NCBI GenBank assembly: GCA_051453625.1
Contig: JBOZIK010000001.1
Location: 219,243,294 to 219,307,293, forward strand
Direction of reading: 5' to 3'
DNA length: 64,000 nucleotides
Origin: Welwitschia mirabilis
Lineage: Eukaryota > Gnetophyta > Gnetopsida > Welwitschiales
How positions within the stretch are numbered: position 1 is the first letter of the stretch; the number at the start of each line of letters is the position of its first letter. Shown here piece after piece: positions 23,407 through 36,156 of the stretch. Below the pieces are notes generated by a model. The model saw only the letters and a list, made by a program, of their open reading frames with translations. It had not been told where the DNA came from and made no database searches. The position numbers were made by a program, and so were the translations under genes.

Positions 23407-24849
23407 CCAAGTGTATTTCTTATTCTAACATTATTTAATTTTTTACCTTCTTTTACCTTAAATCAACAATCTTGATATGATTATTTAATGAAATCATATA
23501 TAAATCCTAGCACCAATGTCATAATAAAATATAGTAGTAAAATTATGAGAGATGCCTTTATCATCTTACTTACAAAAAAATCCAATAATATGGTAAAAAT
23601 GTAATAAGGTCATTTTGAAAAATTTGAAGACCAGAATATTTTTAAGTCTAGTTCAAATGGGATTAAATATAAAATATCTTAAATTTAAATGCAAAGAAAT
23701 CCAAGGTGAACCATTATAGTTTTCAACTATATTAGATATAAAGGAATAAAATGTAAAACTGTTACTTTTCTTTTATGGAATAAACACTGATAATCTTATA
23801 ATACATATAACAGAGTTTAAGAACATTTTAAGATTCCTAGCAGCTACATTTTCAAAATATTATTACATCTAGGCTAATAATAAAGGATAATATAAACTTT
23901 TAACTATAAATCCTACAAATTCTAATTTGATATTGGAAAAAATTCAATGAATCCATAACTAAATTCCTTTTTGATAATAAACTAATGAGTTTTTAATAGA
24001 AGGATAAAGAGAATTATGAGAAGACATATGAATATTTTTGTCAATTTCATTAATAAAATCCTCATTATGAGTTTTAATTTTATTAATTAATATAAAATTT
24101 TGTCAAATTCTTAAACAAATTTATAAGGTAACATGTTAATTTCATAGTGAGAAGAATTTTTAAAGCAAAAGGAAATCCTTGAAGAAACTTTCAAGATTAT
24201 AGAAAGATTAATTAATCAATACAAAATATAACTAATAAGACTAACTAAACAAGTGTATTTTTCTTAAAAATAGTTACAATGATAAAAAGAATGATATAAG
24301 TAGCACTTAAAGCTCAAATATAAACTTGTACAGCTCTAGTATAGTTTATAATTTACTGTAACTAGATTTACAATTACATTAAATTATCATATCATAAACA
24401 AAATAATAATAAATAAGTTTTTACCAATAGTTATGAAGAATTCTAACTTGTATGTTCTTTATGAATGAAGAGGACACCAATCTAAATCTTATAAAGCATG
24501 GTAATGTGTACCTAACACAGTCAAGAAAATAAAAGTAGTGTTTTAAGGTAACAGTTCCATTATTTTAATAATTACAATTTCATATATATGGCTAAGCTAT
24601 CCTAATAATAATTGAAAATAATAATAGAAATGATACAAAATTATCAATAGATACCATCACACTAATAGAGTTCATACAAGCTCTATTCCAAGATAAACCT
24701 TATCGAAGCCATAATAGTAATTTTGGGCATAGATAACTTTATCAAAAATTAAAAATTATACAAGAGTGAAATAATATATGGAATTAATAAATGAGAATAT
24801 TAAAGACATGAAGAAAATACTGATATACATCATTTAGAAGCAAAAGCTA
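23407..24849. other. AT-rich region without recognisable gene
   Basis: No domain or long frame. By position it may be the 5' LTR/leader and early gag of the gypsy element that becomes readable at 24850, but no PBS was found. Confidence 0.45.
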
Positions 24850-25760
24850 AGTTTACATTCCCAATGGAAATCAATTCTTATTAGCAAACCTTTTAAACAT
24901 GCATGATCTATGATAATAAGAAATAGAAAGATCTTGAAACAATTGTAAAATTCTTAGGATTCTAGAAATGGAAATAAAAATTCAAATAAAATAGAAGCAT
25001 TCAAACACAATCAGCTTAAAGAAAGAATTAAAGAAAAGGAAAAATTAAAAATGTTAAGATAAAATTAAGAAAATCCATTTACCTCTATGCCCACAACTAT
25101 AATAGCTAAGATAATACCTATACCACCATTTCCTAGGTAATTAAAAGAAGATATCATAAAGGTTAAATATTTTAATTGCATATTTGAAGAGATAGAATAA
25201 TAATTCTATTGGTTCAAACTCCTAAGGATAAAAACCACTTTTATGTTCTAATTCATCCTCAATTAAGTTTACTTAGATAAAAACATTACTTAAATGATGC
25301 AAAAGAGACTACTACATAAACATAAAGATCTTGGATTTCTTAGTATTCTAGTAATGATAAATTAAAAAGGTACTAACTATATTACTTCATATAGTTGCTA
25401 ATGCTAATATTATGCCTTCATACCTTTGCAAAACCTTAGAACTAGTACAATTTTCTAACATCAACATGACCTTATCATTATTAGGTGGTTATATAGAAAA
25501 TTATTTAGGAATTGTTGAAAATCATTTTAGTAACTGAATTAAGGACTATACTCTATAAATTTTATAAATTTGAAATTTACTAAAAATTTCTTTTCAATCA
25601 TCCTAAGAATACCTTTGTTAGCCATAGTAGATGTAGTGGTACATTGTCATAATGGGTTAGTATAACTTGTCTTTACAAATATAAAAATAAACATGGACAT
25701 TTTCAACTTCATAGATCATAAGGAATAAGGCTAGAGTAACTAGGAATTAAAGATTAATGA
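24850..25760 (+). pseudogene. Athila/Tat-type gag end and protease remnant (element 3)
   Basis: Near 24930 the text MIIRNRKIL resembles the gag-end motif ITLRSGK. From 25080 the readable pieces PPFP-LK, QKRLLHKHKDLGF and then ANANIMPSYLC follow the order of Athila protease. The active-site D-x-G-A reads His-Ile-Val-Ala (25388-25399), so the catalytic Asp and Gly are both lost. The region ends near VDVV-HCHNGLV, equivalent to the C-terminal end of the domain. It is heavily decayed. Confidence 0.6.
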
Positions 25761-26119
25761 TATTTTAGCTAGGGAAATTTTCATAAGAGATATTATACAA
25801 TTAATCCTAAAAAATAAACATAAATGTCTATTAAGTAGTGATGAAAATACCCTTTAGAATTCAATATAATTATGAAATCTTCATGCAAACTAAATATTAA
25901 GAAAACATAGAACGAAAGAAATTATCATTAATTTTGAAATACATCTTCCTTAATGAAGGAAACAAATTAAGCTTTTTGTTATTAGTAATAAATTATAATC
26001 TAACTATAAGAATAAATTAATTCACACTCTAAAAAATAATATGGGATCTTTTTTTGAGTTTTATAGATATTTAAACAAAGAAGTTTCATTTGCCCTTATT
26101 ATTAATAAGATTAATTTAT

Positions 26120-26950
26120 TAAAAAAGTAAAACCTATTAGTAGTAAATCCATGCTATACCCCATCATACTTATATAATGCTGTTTCACCATGTTTGGATT
26201 TAGGAATATGCCTATGATAAAGCCTTCTACCTAGTTCACTACAACGCCTTCAACATTTCAATGTTTTACTTTGAAAACTAGTTAAGGATGAAGTTCATAA
26301 ATTACGAAACGAAGACATCATATACCTAATATTTTGTAGTTATTAAGTAAGTTTAACCATGATAGTTCTAAAAAAAAAGATAAATTATAAGTCTGTACTA
26401 AATTCTAAAAAGGTAGTAAGCACATTCATAGGAACTAATTTCCTATACCATATATTGATTTCATTCTACGAAGATGCTTTATGCATGAATATTTTTTTTT
26501 GGATGGTTACATTTATATTTGTATCACACCTAAAGGTCAATATAAAATCATGTTTGCTTCATCATCTAAAACCTCTTTTTATTATTTAATGCCATTAGGG
26601 TTACGTAATGTATTGATTACATTCCATTAAGCTATGATGTTAATATTCTTTTTGATATATTCCAAGAGTTTATGAAAATTTTGTTAACTAATTTTTCTCT
26701 ATATGGTGATTTGTTTTATCAAGCTTTTGATAGACTTCATAAGGTATTATAATAATACATTGAAAAAAAACCTAAAACTAAGATATAAGAAAAGTCATTT
26801 TATGTTTACAAGTAGATTTTTTAAGAACACATAGTATCACGATTAGGAATAATTATGAACCTTAAAAAGATTAAAGTTATCACATCATTACTAAATCTAA
26901 TAAATCTTAGAGTACTATAATGTTTTTAAGAACACATTAAATACTTTAAT
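26120..26950 (+). pseudogene. Gypsy reverse transcriptase remnant (element 3)
   Basis: Plus strand with stops and frameshifts: IYITPKGQYKIMFAS, YLMPLGLRN, ITFH-AMM, then KNLKLRYKKSHFM and LKRLK. The catalytic VDD box before FSLYG is Leu-Thr-Asn (ACT AAT at 26687-26692), so both metal-binding Asp residues are lost. The frame 26359-26589 is a shifted piece of this domain. Confidence 0.75.
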
Positions 26951-27440
26951 AATCCATCAAAGATTTCTCAAATATTGTGAAATCTATGTATGAGTTATTA
27001 GAAAAGGATAACCCTTTCATGTGGAATGACTCCCGTAAGTAAAGTATTTAATATCTCAAAAGAAAAAGTAAATATACCACTTATCATTAATGCACTAGAT
27101 TGATTTTTCTCTTTTGATGTCATGTGCATTACTAGTGATACCATGATAAGCGTTGTATTAGGATAATATATTAACCATAAACCATATAATATATACTATA
27201 TTTATAAGAACCTCAATCCATCTTAGTGTAATTATAAAATACTACGAAATGAACTACTTATGATTATTACTACTATTCATAAGTTTTCAAATTATCTAGT
27301 AGGTTTCAAATATAGGATTTACATAAATCAAATGCCTATCAAGTTCTTAGCAACTAAGCTGTGTCATAAATTTATGCCTACTAATGTAAAAATTTGATTT
27401 ATACATCTGTGATAAGTAAGAGTGAAAAAATGTAGTAAGA
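26951..27440 (+). pseudogene. Gypsy RNase H remnant (element 3)
   Basis: Follows the RT. The clearest piece (27250-27420) reads VHKFSNYLVGFKYRIYINQMPIKFLATK-like text, matching the family motif H-KFRHYLLGYKF-Y-DQ-AL-YL. The rest is broken by stops. Confidence 0.65.
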
Positions 27441-27599
27441 GATTATCTATATCATTTAGAAATTCTTAATGAATAACACATTAAAGATACTTTTTATGAG
27501 TGATTTTCCAATGAAAAATTATTCATAATGTATATTAACTTCCATAGAAATAACCCATACATAGACATTTCCAACTACTTGTCTATCTTAAAGGTTGTA

Positions 27600-28660
27600 C
27601 AAGAGTAGTAAAACAAGAATAATAAACTATTTCTTAAAAGAATTATTAATTACATTTGTTAATATTCTTTATTCCATTGGATTTGGAAAGATAAAATTAG
27701 ATAATAATAAATTCTTAAATGGAAGAAACTAAAATTTTATAAATGCATCATGATAGCAATTGTAAAGGTCATTTTAGTGAAGATAAGATAATTCATAAAT
27801 TTCTACTAAGTGAATTTTACTATTCATCCTTGGTTAAGGATTTTCATGACTATGTCACATTGATCACTACCAATGATTCATAAACATGATCTTGGAATGT
27901 GAATCATTTCATGTTTGGATAATTGAATTTACAATAACATTTTATAAATCAAATAATTATCAGTACATCATTCTATGTATTGACTATGTTATAAAATGAA
28001 TAGAAGCCAAAGAAACTAAAACTAATGATGTTAAGGCCATTATTGAATTTTATAGTAAACATATCTTACAACATACATTAGTCTTCATTATGATTAATGA
28101 ATATATTTTGTTAATAAAATCATGCACACAGTAATAAAATTAGTAGGAATTATGAATAAAGTTATAGTAACCTATCACACTCAAACAAATGGCTAAGTTT
28201 ATAATTCCAACTAATTAATTAAAAGAATACTACTTAAAATATTTAATTCAAAAAATAGTGGTATAATAAGTTGAATGATGTATTATGAACTTACAATACT
28301 ACATGTATAAATTCATTAAATTAGTAAAATTCAATATAAATCTTGGAAGTTAATGTAAAATTGAATCTTAGTAATGAAGATAAAATTCTAAAATGAAATC
28401 TAAAACTTAAGAAACTAAATAAGATGAGATATCATGCAGTGGACTAATAACCAATTACAAGAAGCAACTAAAGTATTATCATGATAAAAAGATTTGACCC
28501 TAGCGATAAACACCTACTGATAAAGGTTTATTATACAACATCATATTATGTACAATTTCTAAAAAAATAGTTACCAAATGAAAAGGGCATTTAATGCAGT
28601 AGAATTAAAGTGAAATAAAAGTGTAATAATAGAAAAAGCTAAATAATGATAGTACATTCA
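27600..28660 (+). pseudogene. Gypsy integrase remnant (element 3)
   Basis: The zinc-binding start is visible as HHDSNCKGHFS (about 27748-27780), then LSEFYYSSLVKDFHDYV. The core reads FHVWIIEFT, NNYQYIILCIDYVIK-IEAKETKTNDVKAIIEF. All three catalytic residues are lost: first Asp to Glu (27925-27927), second Asp to Asn (28096-28098), and Glu replaced by Tyr in the G-x-V-x-NSN segment near 28200. The C-terminal piece near 28395-28470 reads NLKLKKLNK and then a Lys/His-rich stretch. Integrase style (YH-QTNG) is Athila/Tat, not chromovirus. Confidence 0.75.
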
Positions 28661-30023
28661 TAGTAAATGATCAATGATTGAAAATATATTAAAAAATAAG
28701 ATAACAATATTTCTATTCATCTTAAAGAATCATCCAACTCTAGCCCAATATTATTTACTTTTGATATGGTAGTAGTAGACAATCTAGTCCATATTATTCC
28801 ATATATTAAAGTATCTATTTGTAAGTATTAACTTGTAAAGTTTTATTATTTTTAAAAATCAAAAAATTTTGTTGCAACTTATCCATAATAATGGAATTAA
28901 CTTGTAATAATTTGCTTATGTTATTATCGATTAGTATGAAAAGATATCATCTTTGTAACTCCATCAATGTGTTAATATTTTGAAGAATGTCATTATTTAT
29001 TTTAATCACAACTTTGATGAATGATTATGTTCATACACTTAAATAATAGTAAAATCAATCATTATACTACATCGTTGCTTTCCTTACCATTTTTTCTTAT
29101 CATTTTTGCCTTTTTCACATATCTAGTAGTACATAAAATAGTTCTAGTTTGAACTTATAGTATTCTACATAAGAACATGCTATATGAAATGATATTCAAT
29201 CAAAGAAAAAATATAAACATGAAAAACATAGCCATGAAAAATAAAAGATTTTCCAACAAAAAAAAGGAAAAGAAAAAAAGGAAAAGAAAAAAAAGGAAAA
29301 GAATAAGAAGAAGAATAATATAAAGAGAAAGGTAAAAATTCCAAATACAAATAGGGATCTTAAAAAAAGTAATATTTATAAAGATATCTTCAATTCAAAA
29401 AAAAAAAAAGGAAAAATAGATAGAAGCACTGTCATTTAATTATATGCTTTGAATCTTTATAAAGGATTTATCCTTTCATGTCATAATATATTTCCATATA
29501 ATGTTTGAAAGCTTATACTATAGTATTTAGCATTATCATTCTGCAAATCACTATCAAAAGATAGACTCTAGAATTTTGATGTTCTTTAATGATGCTTACT
29601 TAGAATACCAAAGGATATTATCAAAAAGTTATTCTAAAATGTACATGTAAGGAGGGAATAACCCAATTATTCTCTTGTTCCTATAAATTAGTATGAAAAT
29701 TCCTTACTTTTACTAACTTATATGAAACCAATAATCTAAGAACTAACTTGGTTAACATTGAGGAAGTAGATGAGTATGTGATTGTCTCTAATTTGTATCA
29801 TGAATTATTGGTTTATGTTTATAAAATTGTTATTACTAATCATAGATACATGAATTGTGGTTATTAGAAAATATGTGATTTCCCTACCATTGATGCTTAA
29901 TTCATCCTTTCATTTATTAACTTTTTTCATTTGTGTTTTCTTCATACTATTATTTATATATCGAGTTCTCTAGCTTTTTTCTAATATTTTTCTAATAGAT
30001 AATTTGACATAAAACTAATAAAT
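28661..30023 (+). other. 3' untranslated region of gypsy element 3
   Basis: No gene. It contains a purine-rich low-complexity block of GGAAAAGAAAAAAA-like units (29262-29330) and an AT-rich stretch up to the polypurine tract. Confidence 0.5.
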
Positions 30024-30041
30024 CTTAAGAGGAGGATAGAA
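30024..30041 (+). other. Polypurine tract of gypsy element 3
   Basis: CTTAAGAGGAGGATAGAA immediately precedes TGTGACATGAAAC, a plausible LTR start. The wording is typical of plant gypsy PPTs. Confidence 0.65.
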
Positions 30042-30193
30042 TGTGACATGAAACTAATAGTTTCATCTAGAAATTATTTTTACAACTACTAAAGTATATC
30101 ATTAAATGTGTCATATCCATTTTGACCCAATTGAGTAACTTAGTAATGCCATCGTGGTAAGGTGTTTTTGGGCATGTCTTTAAATGATGACTA

Positions 30194-30257
<64 letters not shown>

Positions 30258-31111
30258 NNNNNNNNNNNNNNNNNNNNNNNNNNNNNNNNNNNNNNNNNNN
30301 NNNNNNNNNNNNNNNNNNNNNNNNNNNNNNNNNNNNNNNNNNNNNNNNNNNNNNNNNNNNNNNNNNNNNNNNNNNNNNNNNNNNNNNNNNNNNNNNNNNN
30401 NNNNNNNNNNNNNNNNNNNNNNNNNNNNNNNNNNNNNNNNNNNNNNNNNNNNNNNNNNNNNNNNNNNNNNNNNNNNNNNNNNNNNNNNNNNNNNNNNNNN
30501 NNNNNNNNNNNNNNNNNNNNNNNNNNNNNNNNNNNNNNNNNNNNNNNNNNNNNNNNNNNNNNNNNNNNNNNNNNNNNNNNNNNNNNNNNNNNNNNNNNNN
30601 NNNNNNNNNNNNNNNNNNNNNNNNNNNNNNNNNNNNNNNNNNNNNNNNNNNNNNNNNNNNNNNNNNNNNNNNNNNNNNNNNNNNNNNNNNNNNNNNNNNN
30701 NNNNNNNNNNNNNNNNNNNNNNNNNNNNNNNNNNNNNNNNNNNNNNNNNNNNNNNNNNNNNNNNNNNNNNNNNNNNNNNNNNNNNNNNNNNNNNNNNNNN
30801 NNNNNNNNNNNNNNNNNNNNNNNNNNNNNNNNNNNNNNNNNNNNNNNNNNNNNNNNNNNNNNNNNNNNNNNNNNNNNNNNNNNNNNNNNNNNNNNNNNNN
30901 NNNNNNNNNNNNNNNNNNNNNNNNNNNNNNNNNNNNNNNNNNNNNNNNNNNNNNNNNNNNNNNNNNNNNNNNNNNNNNNNNNNNNNNNNNNNNNNNNNNN
31001 NNNNNNNNNNNNNNNNNNNNNNNNNNNNNNNNNNNNNNNNNNNNNNNNNNNNNNNNNNNNNNNNNNNNNNNNNNNNNNNNNNNNNNNNNNNNNNNNNNNN
31101 NNNNNNNNNNN

Positions 31112-31156
<45 letters not shown>

Positions 31157-31183
31157 CTTTTTTTTTAATAAAAATATAGTGGT
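30042..31183 (+). repeat. Gypsy 3' LTR start, (CT)n tract and gap
   Basis: The LTR begins at 30042 with TG. From about 30193 it enters a (CT)n microsatellite that stops at an 854-N gap (30258-31111), and the same (CT)n continues on the right to 31154. The long Ser-Leu or Arg-Glu frames here are microsatellite artefacts. The LTR end is not identified. Confidence 0.6.
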
Positions 31184-31350
31184 TAGGTAATTTTATAGCA
31201 CACAAATACCTAGTGAATCTTAGAATTATGAAATCTATTCCATTTGTATTTCCTATCAATAATAGGTAGGTAATTTTGTGTTATACAAATGCCCAGTGGC
31301 ACTTATGTTTACAAAATATATTCTGTTTATATTTCTTATTAGTGTTAGAG
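31184..31350. repeat. Diverged 83-bp tandem duplication
   Basis: TAGGTAATTTT at 31184 recurs at 31267, each followed by similar text (ACAAAT-CC-AGTG, later TATTTC-TAT). Two units are visible. Confidence 0.55.
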
Positions 31351-32023
31351 TTTGAATTTTGGACCTTTTGATCCATGTGTTTATGATCTTACCACTCTGG
31401 TAATCAGTCATTAATGATCATGAATGTCTTTTAAAATAATGGAGTTCTTAAACTATGTTTATGTGTATTTACCATTATTGTTAGAATGGAAATTCTTAAT
31501 CTTACTACTATTTTTATTTTTCACTTTTTTTAATAAAATCTTAAAAATATTTAAAGTAAGAGATTTTAATTTCCTAGAATACACTCAAGCCATATACAAA
31601 AAATTAGCTGTCAATGGGATGAAGGAGTAATATATAGAAACTACATAGGATCAAATAATTCACTATAAATAGTCTAACATTTCCATCATCATGTTACTTA
31701 CTAGTAGAAAAGTGTTAAATGCATTTCTTTATCCACTACACATTCTCTATATTAAAGAAAATCACATGAAATTAAAGTTAAAAATCAATGTTAATTCTCA
31801 TTTATTATGGTCAAAGACTGAGAACTAGGATGATCCAAGTGAGCATTTCATAGAAGTGATGAAGAAATTTATTCTTATAAGATATGACAATAAATTTCAT
31901 GCATACCAATACATCCTTAAAGACACATTAGGTTTACTATTTGTGTAGCTTTTTATGATGAAATCTAGCTATGCTTATATCTATTATGAGTATATGATAA
32001 TAAGCAAGTTCATCATAGGAATA
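31351..32023. other. AT-rich region without recognisable gene
   Basis: The frame at 31424-31630 is hydrophobic and matches nothing I recognise. No repeat boundary is seen before the LTR at 32024. Confidence 0.4.
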
Positions 32024-33150
32024 TGTAAGGGTGTGAATCATGTGACAAATCTTGTATTTCTTCTAATGATTCTTTGATCTTGAGTACCTACAAGTCTTTA
32101 AGAAAATTCATATAAAAACACATTAGTATGTGGAAGTCAACTTATTTATCATATTCTAAAAATGAAATTCAAAAATGAAGTTAAGAAGATTACTACTAAA
32201 TAATTTAAAAAAAAGATCTAATTCTAGAATTTAAAACACAATGTAAGATGAAATGAAAAAATAAATGCAATGCAACCTAAATGTAGATTCTAACTAGTGA
32301 ACCAACTTCTTGTCATTCAAGTTAACCCTCATAACCTATATCAACTTACAGATATCTATCACTTAACTATAATAGTATAAGCTATAAGGAAGGGAAAAAA
32401 TAATTTAAAAATAACAAATTGACAAATATTTTATTAATTAACATGATCTATGTTTGATTATAAAGTAATAACTCTTTAATGAAGGAGATATAGCCCAATA
32501 CCAAGAACACCCTTCTTTAAAACATTTATAAACTAACACCTTCTTAATGAAGGAGGCATAATCCAACACCAAGAAAAATCCTTCTCTAAAACTAGTGAAT
32601 ATATCCCTTGCTCAATTACTCTTCAAACATCATATGAATAATTAATCCAACTGATATGAGTAAATGGAGGGCCTATAGGAGGTATTTATAGTATTTAGAA
32701 TGACTATAAGGATTACTAAAGAGTTGTAATAGACAAAGGTTATCATATCAATGATTACATAAATGATGTAGTTTGCTTCATATTATTCATGTCTTATACA
32801 TGTCTTCTTATCTTCTAGATTATTAGATGGATGACTATTAATTTTTCATCTTATCATAACTTCTTATCTTGCACATCCCTTCCTAGTATAACATCTTATT
32901 GATTATGTGAAATGTCTTCTTGATGAAACATGTTCTTGATGTTTTTTGAAATGTCTTCTTAATGTAACATCTTCTTTGCATATCTCTCTTAAATGCTTCA
33001 TAATTACTCCACTTTGATTTAAATTATTATTACTTCTGTATCTTTAGTCTCTGGCATTAAAAGTAATCCATATAAGCATTAAACCTATGAAAAAAAGGTA
33101 AAAAAGAACTTTGAACATGATGTTAAATATGGCCAATTTGACTTGCAACA
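32024..33150 (-). repeat. Athila/Tat-type LTR (3' LTR, minus strand)
   Basis: On the minus strand it starts TGTTGCAAGT (33150) and ends CTTACA (32024). A purine tract lies just upstream on that strand, so it is a 3' LTR. Its low-coordinate 320 bases match the LTR piece at 51084-51389 closely (for example GTTAAGAAGATTACTA and AAATGCAATGCAACCTAAAT). Confidence 0.75.
32683..32690 (-). promoter_or_regulatory. LTR TATA box (minus strand)
   Basis: TATAAATA on the minus strand, followed by CCTCCTATAGG. It is placed 660 bases from the LTR end, as expected for a core promoter. Confidence 0.5.
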
Positions 33151-33162
33151 TATCCTCCTACT
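33151..33162 (-). other. Polypurine tract (minus strand)
   Basis: AGTAGGAGGATA on the minus strand directly before the LTR start TGTTG. Confidence 0.65.
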
Positions 33163-34169
33163 AAGCATTTATTAGACCCTAATGAAAAAAAGTGGGAAAA
33201 AGTTAAAAGTAAGCTAAATTGGAAAAAATATAAAACTTAATATTAAAGCATAAAAAGATCTTATATTTTAAACATAGAGTATATATTTAATAAGATATTC
33301 CACTTTAACATCATAAGAAAGATATTTATTGGATTTCATGTTTTAGTACTTTACATCTATGAAAAACATATTTTCATTAAACAAATTCCTTTCAATTAAA
33401 GTTTTAGTACTTTAGATTTCACCCCCACAAAGTAGATAAATTTGTCTTGAATTTTTAAGTAAATGTACTTGTAATAATTAAAAATAAAATAGAAATGGAT
33501 GTAAAATAAGAAAAGAANNNNNNNNNNNNNNNNNNNNNNNNNNNNNNNNNNNNNNNNNNNNNNNNNNNNNNNNNNNNNNNNNNNNNNNNNNNNNNNNNNN
33601 NNNNNNNNNNNNNNNNNNNNNNNNNNNNNNNNNNNNNNNNNNNNNNNNNNNNNNNNNNNNNNNNNNNNNNNNNNNNNNNNNNNNNNNNNNNNNNNNNNNN
33701 NNNNNNNNNNNNNNNNNNNNNNNNNNNNNNNNNNNNNNNNNNNNNNNNNNNNNNNNNNNNNNNNNNNNNNNNNNNNNNNNNNNNNNNNNNNNNNNNNNNN
33801 NNNNNNNNNNNNNNNNNNNNNNNNNNNNNNNNNNNNNNNNNNNNNNNNNNNNNNNNNNNNNNNNNNNNNNNNNNNNNNNNNNNNNNNNNNNNNNNNNNNN
33901 NNNNNNNNNNNNNNNNNNNNNNNNNNNNNNNNNNNNNNNNNNNNNNNNNNNNNNNNNNNNNNNNNNNNNNNNNNNNNNNNNNNNNNNNNNNNGAAAATTA
34001 AAACTAAAAAATGGATAAGGTGAATAAGGAGAAGATTAACTAGTTTGCCATAAGTTTTAACCTAGCAAGATTTCTTGGAGAAAATCATAAGACTACTTGT
34101 GTAAAGATGCATGATTTATTGTGAAAATATCATAGTTTATTATTTGATAAGGTAGTTAAAAAACCAGCA
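33163..34169 (-). other. 3' internal region of minus-strand gypsy, with gap
   Basis: No gene. A 475-N gap occupies 33518-33992. By position it is the 3' untranslated part of the minus-strand element whose pol and gag lie at 46372-49740; the LARD-like element starts at 34170. Confidence 0.45.
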
Positions 34170-34584
34170 TGTTATGTCTAGACTTTCAAGGTTTAATACT
34201 TATCCTAATATTTAATTTAAATAAATTTTATTGATACAGGTTATTAAGTTAATTATTGTACTTATTTTTTCTTGGAATTGAGATATAGTTATATTGTACA
34301 AACTTTATGCTATAATTTTTTATTTTTATTTTAATAATATTCCTTTTGTAAATTCTTTATGATCATTAGAGGCCATTTTAGTGGATAAATTAGTAGTCAT
34401 ATTAGTTATTGTATTAATATTTATTTCCTTATATAACTATTACTCCATATTTTATTAATGTAGATAAATATATATATTTGAGATGGTACATGTTAATTAT
34501 TTATTTGAACAAGTGCATTATTTATTATGATAAATGCACCTAGTGGCTTGGCAAGGTGATAATCACGGGTTACAGAATCCCAAA

Positions 34585-34678
34585 CACTTCCATCATTATC
34601 ATTACTTCTACTACTTCCACTACTATATCACTTCCACCACTTCCATCATTTTCATTACTTTCATCACTTCCATCATCT
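34585..34678 (+). repeat. CTTCCATCA minisatellite
   Basis: About ten imperfect 9-12 bp units of the (C)ACTTCCATCA type. The partner LTR has a shorter array at 42140-42200. It lies just upstream of the TATA box in both copies. Confidence 0.75.
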
Positions 34679-34727
34679 TTTTCACTCTCTTTTATGATGC
34701 TGTCTCTTTACATCCTACATTCTTGAC

Positions 34728-34736
34728 TATAAATAG
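34728..34736 (+). promoter_or_regulatory. LTR TATA box
   Basis: TATAAATAG followed by GACCTT, conserved in the partner LTR at 42201. It is the likely core promoter of the LARD-like element. Confidence 0.7.
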
Positions 34737-36122
34737 GACCTTATTCTCCTCATATTTAATATCTTGAGAAATATCTTACTATTGAAACTTATGATCTTAA
34801 TATTGGATCTTGGAAAAGCCTTGAAGCAATAAAATCTTTACAATTTTTCAAATTTTTATTTAATTTTGGATATGGTTTTATGGTCTTTCATTTATTCTTT
34901 TATGGTTTTTACTTCATGTACCTTCTTGTATGATTTATTGTTTAAGTCTATTTTGTATATGTTCTTTCCTTACTTCTTGCATCTTTTTCATTGGTCATGC
35001 TTGCATCCCTTAAAATATTGTTTATTATTTTACATATTATTAAAAGCTTATAAGTTCTATTTGTAAATTATATAGCATGTGTTATGATTTGCTTGGAATT
35101 CTTTCATCTTAATCTTATCATAATGTTTTAAGCTAGTAACCATTATTTGACCTATAATTAATATGTTTTGGATTGCTAAAAAAAATTCCTAGAGAGTAAA
35201 GGGATGAAAATGACACCCTTTATGTGTGTTGATGGTATTCCCATAATTCCTTTAGAGAGTAAAGAGGTAAATTATCCCCTCTAGAGATGTGTGCATCCTA
35301 ATTTTTGTAAATTAATATGAGGTCTTGGTAACATTTATTTATCTTGAGAAATGATATCTTGTTCCTATAACGTTTCTCCTCCACATAAGCCTTATCATGG
35401 ATCATACTTGAAACTATGAAAGTTACAGTTCTCATGCTATGCTTACATGTGGAGGATCTACTACAAAGAAGGTCTTGGAATGAGCTAGTTATTGTAGTTT
35501 GGATTAAATGCTATCTTTGTACTTAATGTTTAGATGCATGGCGTTTAAGGACTTGGAGGTCCTAAGTAATTTGTATTAATTTATAAACTTAGATTTGTAT
35601 TGAGGTTTACTTTCAAGGATATGAATATACTTTTATGTTTTCTCTTTTGAAAGATTTCAAATATTTGAATATTTATAATGCAAAAGTTATGTTTACAAAT
35701 CATGATTTTTTTTCACTTTGAAAATTATCTACAAATTGTATATTTTTAACAAATTCTTAGTATTGATTGCTAGATTTTCAATAAATATTTGATGTCTTGC
35801 TCCAACAATGGAATTTTATTTTATTACATATTTCAGAAAGAACTTAGATATGTTGGATAATATGATCTTTAATAGATACTTTAACTTAACTTATATTGTA
35901 AAATAATTTAGTAATAATTTACATAAGGCATTAGCATCTGTTTTATATAGGGCTTAATAATTTTCTTTCATAAAGGAATGATAATAATAAAAATGTGTTA
36001 TCATGTATTTGAACCAATAACTTCTTACTCTATCTGCTTATCTTTCCTCACAGTACCATTTGATTAATGCAGGTGATCTAAAATATAACACTAGACATTT
36101 TCACATAATGTTTATTTTATTT

Positions 36123-36156
<34 letters not shown>

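Noticed and set aside
30162-31259. Long Ser-Leu and Arg-Glu reading frames
   Set aside because: They are (CT)n read in frame across an N run; no protein evidence.
34090-34169. KMHDLL reading resembling an NB-LRR MHD motif
   Set aside because: One six-residue match with a stop right after it and no P-loop, GLPL or leucine repeats nearby; chance is likely.
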